Positions 14,433 to 19,052 of a DNA stretch of 19,052 nt are shown one piece after another (within the stretch, counting starts at the first letter, position 1; every line of letters starts with the position of its first letter). The stretch comes from an uncultured Pelagibacteraceae bacterium (GTDB lineage Bacteria > Pseudomonadota > Alphaproteobacteria > Pelagibacterales > Pelagibacteraceae): NCBI GenBank assembly GCA_902588335.1, contig CACIOV010000010.1, positions 1-19,052 of the forward strand. Direction: 5' to 3'. Both the position numbers and the translations under genes were made by a program. The notes beneath the pieces were generated by a model. The model was not told the origin of the DNA. It saw only the letters and a list, made by a program, of their open reading frames with translations, and did no database searches.

Positions 14433-17336
14433 ATGACATCGAACAAAGATAATATAATTTTTGAAAAAACTTCATTTTTGCAAGGTAGCAATAGCTCCTT
14501 TATTAAGGAACTTTATTCAAAATACTTAAAAAATCCAGAATCTATTCCACAAAGTTGGGCAGAATTCTTCAGTGGTCTTAATGAAGATCAAGAAGTCATA
14601 AAAAAAGAGATATTAGGACCAAGTTGGGCTCCCAAAAAAAATAATAATTTAAAGACAGATCTTCCAGAAAAAAGTTTGGTTCGAGATAAAGAATTACCAA
14701 TTAATGGCACATCGATTTCACAAGATTATTACGAGAAAGAAAAGGAGCAATCAGTAAAAGCTATAGCACTAATCCGGGCTTATAGAATTAGAGGACATTT
14801 AATCGCAAATCTTGACCCGCTCGGTATGATGGAAAGAAAATATCTTAATGAACTGCATCCAGCTGATCATGGATTTAAGAAGCAAGATTATAATAAAAAG
14901 ATTTATGTGGGCGAATATATGGATAGAGAATATGCAACTATTAACGAATTACTTTTATTTCTTAGAAAAACTTATTGCTCAACCATTGGAGTTGAATATA
15001 TGCATATTTCAGATCCTATTGAAAAAAAATGGTTTAGAGAAAGAATGGAAAAAAAAGAAAACCAATTAAATTTTACAGAAACTGGAAAAAGGTTTATTTT
15101 AAATAAACTAATCCAGGCTGAGGGATTTGAAAAATTTTTAGCTGTTAAATTTATAGGCACAAAGAGATTCGGAATAGATGGTGGAGAGGCGTTAATTCCA
15201 GCTCTAGAACAAATCATAAAACGTGGTGGACAATTTGGGGTAAAAGAAGTGAAGATTGGTATGCCGCACAGAGGTCGATTAAATGTTTTAGCAAACTTGC
15301 TTCAAAAATCTTACAAAAAAATATTTAATGAATTTGCAGGTGAGTTTGGTTCCTCAATAGTTGAATCGGCCGGAGATGTAAAATATCATTTAGGAGCTTC
15401 TTCAAATAGAGAGTTTGATGGCAATTTAGTTCATATAAGTTTAACAGACAATCCTTCTCATCTTGAAGCTGTTGATCCTGTTGTGTTAGGTCAAACCCGT
15501 GCTAAACAATTTTTTCACAAAGATATTAAAAGGCAAAAAGTGATTCCTATCTTAATTCATGGCGATGCAGCATTTGCGGGCCAAGGTGTTGTAGCTGAAT
15601 GTTTTGCGATGTCTGGTGTAAGGGGTCATAGCACAGGAGGAACAATTCATATTATTGTTAATAATCAGATAGGCTTTACTACAAATCCAAGATTTGCACG
15701 ATCTTCACCTTACCCATCCGACATAGCAAAAATGGTTGAAGCGCCAATTCTACATGTGAATGCTGATGATCCAGAAGCCGTAGTACATTGTGCCAGAATA
15801 GCAACAGAATTTAGACAAAAGTTTAATAGAGACGTAGTGATTGATATGATTTGTTATCGAAGATTTGGTCATAATGAAGGAGACGAACCTTCATTCACGC
15901 AGCCAATGATGTATAAAAAAATCAGACAACACCCAACAACCCTTAATGTTTATGGTGAAAAACTTATAAAAGAAGGAACAATTACAACTGAAGAATTTAA
16001 TAAAAATAAAAAAGAATTTAAAAATCTTCTTAACGAGCAATTAAAAACCGCTAAAGAATATAAGCCAAAAATAGAGTGGTTCGAAGGAGTTTGGTCAAGA
16101 TTTAAACCACAAAAAGGTAAAGATCAAAGAGGAGTTACAGGTGTAACTATAGACATAATTAATAAAATTGGAAAAAGAATTACTTATATTCCTAAAGATT
16201 TTAATGTTCACCCAACCATAAAAAAAATTTTTGAAAATAAAAAGAAAATGTTCGAAACTGGAAAAGGATTTGACTGGGCTACTGCAGAACAATTAGCGTT
16301 TGCAACTTTATTAGAAGAAGGTACCCCTGTAAGACTTTCAGGACAAGATTCTGGCAGAGGAACTTTCAGTCAAAGGCATTCCGTGCTACGTGACCAAAAA
16401 GATAACAACTACTATACCCCATTGAATAATATTTCAAATAAACAAAAAAAAATAGAAGTGATCGATAGTTTGCTTTCAGAGTACGCTGTATTAGGTTTTG
16501 AGCATGGATATGCTCTTTCTGAACCAACAACATTAGTAGTATGGGAAGCTCAATTTGGAGATTTTGCAAATGGCGCACAAGTTATAATAGATCAATTTAT
16601 AACTACTAGTGAAAGAAAATGGTCAAGAGCGAGCGGCTTGACAATGCTATTACCGCATGGTTATGAAGGACAAGGCCCAGAGCATTCTTCAGCAAGACTA
16701 GAAAGGTTTTTGCAACTATGTGCTAAAGAAAATATTCAAGTTATGAATTGCACTACACCCGCGAATTACTTCCATGCTTTAAGAAGACAAATACACAGAG
16801 ACTTTAGAAAACCTTTAATAATCATGACGCCCAAGTCTTTATTAAGAAACAAAAGATGTGTTTCAAACATAGAAGATTTTACCAAAAAAAATACATTTCA
16901 TAGAGTTCTCCAAGATCACGCAGAGTTAAAAGAATATGGTCTAATTAAACTTAAGAAAGATAAAGAAATTAAGAAAGTGGTTTTATGTTCAGGAAAAGTT
17001 TATTTTGACCTTCTAGAAGCAAGAGAAAAAGCAAAAAAAGATAAGGTATTTTTTATTAGGATAGAACAATTGTACCCATTTCCAGTAAAAACTTTAGCAA
17101 AAAATCTAAAAAGATTTAAAAAAAATGCTAAGTTTTATTGGTGTCAAGAAGAGCCGCAAAATATGGGCGCTTGGAACACCGCAAGAAATTACATTGAGTG
17201 GACACTGGAACATATAAAGGCTGAAAATAAGAAAGTTAGCTATATTGGAAGAAATCCAGCCGCTTCACCAGCAACGGGATATTTAAAAAAACACCTTGCG
17301 CAGCAAAAAGAAATAATAGAAAAGGTACTTAGTTAG
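14433..17336 (+). CDS. sucA: 2-oxoglutarate dehydrogenase E1 component
   Basis: 967 residues, full length. SucA is the thiamine-diphosphate-dependent decarboxylase that passes a succinyl group to the lipoyl arm of SucB. The N-terminal segment FLQGSNSSFIKELYSKYL is the short E2-binding region typical of OGDH E1. MPHRGRLNVLAN (from M277) carries the active-site histidine. HGDAAFAGQGVVAE (G377, D378) starts the ThDP/Mg motif, which closes with NNQIGFTTNP. The second pyrimidine-binding half shows SGQDSGRGTFSQRH (from G637), then WEAQFGDFANGAQ and LLPHGYEGQGPEHSSAR. The C-terminal domain ends with GRNPAASPATGY. The ATG at 14433 is the only sensible start. It lies 2 bp before sucB. Confidence 0.98.
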   Translation: MTSNKDNIIFEKTSFLQGSNSSFIKELYSKYLKNPESIPQSWAEFFSGLNEDQEVIKKEILGPSWAPKKNNNLKTDLPEKSLVRDKELPINGTSISQDYYEKEKEQSVKAIALIRAYRIRGHLIANLDPLGMMERKYLNELHPADHGFKKQDYNKKIYVGEYMDREYATINELLLFLRKTYCSTIGVEYMHISDPIEKKWFRERMEKKENQLNFTETGKRFILNKLIQAEGFEKFLAVKFIGTKRFGIDGGEALIPALEQIIKRGGQFGVKEVKIGMPHRGRLNVLANLLQKSYKKIFNEFAGEFGSSIVESAGDVKYHLGASSNREFDGNLVHISLTDNPSHLEAVDPVVLGQTRAKQFFHKDIKRQKVIPILIHGDAAFAGQGVVAECFAMSGVRGHSTGGTIHIIVNNQIGFTTNPRFARSSPYPSDIAKMVEAPILHVNADDPEAVVHCARIATEFRQKFNRDVVIDMICYRRFGHNEGDEPSFTQPMMYKKIRQHPTTLNVYGEKLIKEGTITTEEFNKNKKEFKNLLNEQLKTAKEYKPKIEWFEGVWSRFKPQKGKDQRGVTGVTIDIINKIGKRITYIPKDFNVHPTIKKIFENKKKMFETGKGFDWATAEQLAFATLLEEGTPVRLSGQDSGRGTFSQRHSVLRDQKDNNYYTPLNNISNKQKKIEVIDSLLSEYAVLGFEHGYALSEPTTLVVWEAQFGDFANGAQVIIDQFITTSERKWSRASGLTMLLPHGYEGQGPEHSSARLERFLQLCAKENIQVMNCTTPANYFHALRRQIHRDFRKPLIIMTPKSLLRNKRCVSNIEDFTKKNTFHRVLQDHAELKEYGLIKLKKDKEIKKVVLCSGKVYFDLLEAREKAKKDKVFFIRIEQLYPFPVKTLAKNLKRFKKNAKFYWCQEEPQNMGAWNTARNYIEWTLEHIKAENKKVSYIGRNPAASPATGYLKKHLAQQKEIIEKVLS

Positions 17337-17338
17337 AA

Positions 17339-18697
17339 ATGTCGAATCAAATTTTAGTACCTTCTTTGGGAGAGTCTGTAACGGAAGCGACTGTATCTAA
17401 GTGGCTTAAACAGGTTGGTGAAAAAGTTGATTCTGATGAACCTCTTGTAGAATTAGAAACTGACAAAGTTAATGTTGAAGTGCCTTCTCCTTTGGCTGGG
17501 ACTTTATCATCAATTAAAGTAAAAGAAGGTGATACGGTAGAAGTGGGAACCTTATTAGGCACAGTCAACGAAGGTAAATCTAGCTCGATAGAAAAAGATA
17601 AAAATAAATCAATAGATCAAAATCAACAATCTTATATTCCACCTAAAGCGACTAAGAAAAAAAATATTATTAAAGAAACCGCAAAGAGAGCTAAAAAAGC
17701 AATTTCCACAAAACAAGAAACCCTAACTCTTGTTGATGAAAGTAAAGATGAAAATTCTGGTGAAACTTTAATATTAGATACCTTAGTTGATGAGAATATT
17801 AATGAAACCAAACAAGAAAAATACATACCACCAAAAACTAGACAACACTTATCTCCTTCAGTTCGAAAAATTGTTAAAGAAAACAATATTGATATATCAA
17901 ACGTGGAAGGCACAGGAAAAGATGGCAGGATTTCCAAAGGGGATTTGGTTAATTTAATGGGTAATACGCCTCAACCCTCAAAAAGAAAAATCACTCACGG
18001 TCAGGAAGAACGTGTAAAAATGACAAGATTAAGAATAACAATTGCTAAACGATTAAAAGAAGCTCAAGATAACGCAGCCATGCTAACCACTTTTAATGAA
18101 GTGGATATGCAAAATATTATGCAAATGAGACAAGACTACCAAGAAGATTTTAAAAAAAAATATTCTGTTAAATTAGGTTTTATGTCTTTTTTTGTTAAAG
18201 CATCTCTTGCTGCTTTAAAAAATTTCCCTTCGGTAAATGCAGAAATAGAAGGTGAACATATTATTTACAAAAACTATTATAATATTTCGATTGCAATAGG
18301 AACTGATCGTGGTTTGGTAGTTCCTGTTCTCAAAAAAGCTGATGAATTATCTTTTGCTGATATAGAAAGAAATATTTTTTTACTTTCTGAAAAAGCAAAA
18401 AAAGGAAAAATTACTATTAATGATCTTCAAGGAGGAACTTTTACTATTAGCAATGGCGGCATTTATGGTTCGATGCTTTCCACACCTATTTTAAATCCAC
18501 CTCAAACAGGTATTTTGGGTATGCATAATATTGTTGAAAGACCTGTAGCGATAGAAGGTAGTATAGTTATAAGGCCCATCATGTATCTTGCGTTATCTTA
18601 TGATCATAGAATAATCGATGGAAAAGAGGCAGTTTCTTTTTTAAAAACCATTAAAGAGTGCCTTGAAGAGCCGCGGAGATTATTTTTAGATCTTTAA
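17339..18697 (+). CDS. sucB: 2-oxoglutarate dehydrogenase E2, dihydrolipoyl succinyltransferase
   Basis: 452 residues, somewhat longer than the roughly 400 common in the family. SucB is the core acyltransferase of the complex. Domains: a single lipoyl domain (about 1-77) with the lipoylated lysine K43 in ELETDKVNVEV; a long charged linker (about 80-177); a peripheral-subunit-binding domain (about 178-212, from LSPSVRKIVK to GRISKGDLVN); and the catalytic domain to the end, with SYDHRIIDGKEA giving H423 and D427. The extra length is in the linker, which contains two imperfect copies of a YIPPK / ETL-LVDE pattern. It starts 2 bp after sucA and ends 3 bp before lpd through a TAA-ATA-ATG junction. 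The N-terminal PSLGESVTEATV signature fits SucB better than AceF. Confidence 0.96.
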   Translation: MSNQILVPSLGESVTEATVSKWLKQVGEKVDSDEPLVELETDKVNVEVPSPLAGTLSSIKVKEGDTVEVGTLLGTVNEGKSSSIEKDKNKSIDQNQQSYIPPKATKKKNIIKETAKRAKKAISTKQETLTLVDESKDENSGETLILDTLVDENINETKQEKYIPPKTRQHLSPSVRKIVKENNIDISNVEGTGKDGRISKGDLVNLMGNTPQPSKRKITHGQEERVKMTRLRITIAKRLKEAQDNAAMLTTFNEVDMQNIMQMRQDYQEDFKKKYSVKLGFMSFFVKASLAALKNFPSVNAEIEGEHIIYKNYYNISIAIGTDRGLVVPVLKKADELSFADIERNIFLLSEKAKKGKITINDLQGGTFTISNGGIYGSMLSTPILNPPQTGILGMHNIVERPVAIEGSIVIRPIMYLALSYDHRIIDGKEAVSFLKTIKECLEEPRRLFLDL

Positions 18698-18700
18698 ATA

Positions 18701-19052
18701 ATGGACAGTAATTTTGATGTAATTGTGATCGGAGCGGGTCCAGGCGGATATGTTTGTGCTATTAAATGTGCTCAATTAGGACTTAAAACTGCTTGTGTAG
18801 AGTCAAGCAAGACATTAGGCGGCACTTGTTTAAATGTAGGTTGCATACCGTCAAAAAGCTTACTTAATTCATCCGAAATGTATCATAAAGCTCAAAAGGA
18901 ATTTAATAATTTGGGCATTGAAGCCAGCAACATAAAATTGAATCTAGCCAAGATGATGAATAATAAAAACAAATCAGTGCTAGCCCTTACTAAAGGGGTA
19001 GAATTCCTATTTAAAAAAAATAAAATTACTCACTTAAAGGGTAAAGCTTCAA
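18701..19052 (+). CDS. lpd: dihydrolipoyl dehydrogenase (E3), N-terminal part, runs off the window
   Basis: The frame is open from the ATG at 18701 to the right edge, giving 117 codons of a protein normally near 470. E3 reoxidises the dihydrolipoyl arm of SucB with FAD and NAD. The FAD-binding motif GAGPGGYVCAIKCAQLG starts at G11. The redox-active disulfide is C43/C48 in GGTCLNVGCIPSKSLL. Direct linkage to sucAB points to the E3 of the 2-oxoglutarate complex, though it may serve other lipoyl complexes too. The ATG follows the sucB stop by 3 bp. Confidence 0.96.
   Translation, partial: MDSNFDVIVIGAGPGGYVCAIKCAQLGLKTACVESSKTLGGTCLNVGCIPSKSLLNSSEMYHKAQKEFNNLGIEASNIKLNLAKMMNNKNKSVLALTKGVEFLFKKNKITHLKGKAS

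Overview
The window is an AT-rich, very compact piece of a bacterial chromosome. Gene order, small gaps and protein sequences suggest a marine alphaproteobacterium of the SAR11 (Pelagibacterales) type. The strongest pointers are a dimethylsulfoniopropionate (DMSP) demethylase of the SAR11 DmdA kind, a nearly continuous block of TCA-cycle genes, and junctions of 0-5 bp or 1-4 bp overlaps with almost no Shine-Dalgarno sequences. The assignment rests on recognition, not on a database search. No non-coding stretch exceeds 69 bp, and I see no rRNA, tRNA, CRISPR array, transposase or integrase.

Layout. (1) 1-1549: the 3' part of an alpha/beta hydrolase gene, then dmdA 5 bp downstream. (2) 1586-8343: asd (aspartate-semialdehyde dehydrogenase), sdhC-sdhD-sdhA-sdhB (succinate dehydrogenase), mmsA (methylmalonate/malonate-semialdehyde dehydrogenase) and mdh (malate dehydrogenase), all on the plus strand and nearly contiguous. 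(3) 8363-12354: an accessory block with even lower GC. It holds a polytopic GT-C-like glycosyltransferase on the minus strand, a second GT-C-like membrane protein on the plus strand, and a FkbM-family methyltransferase. (4) 12351-19052: sucC, sucD, sucA, sucB and the first 117 codons of lpd.

How the genes work together. SucA, SucB and Lpd form the 2-oxoglutarate dehydrogenase complex. SucCD converts succinyl-CoA to succinate with nucleotide triphosphate formation, SdhCDAB oxidises succinate to fumarate and feeds quinone, and Mdh oxidises malate. The window therefore covers 2-oxoglutarate to oxaloacetate except fumarase. DmdA and MmsA are plausible entry points for DMSP-derived carbon, and Asd starts the lysine/threonine/methionine branch from aspartate.

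The most unusual region is the accessory block. It separates mdh from sucC, which I expect to be adjacent in related genomes. It places a convergent gene after mdh and ends in an ATGA overlap with the sucC start codon, so expression of the lower TCA genes may pass through surface-glycan genes. Both glycosyltransferase genes carry long mononucleotide tracts near their 5' ends (T10 in coding sense; T9 followed by G7). At the T10 and G7 tracts a one-base slip in either direction would quickly truncate the protein, which would fit phase variation but is unproven.
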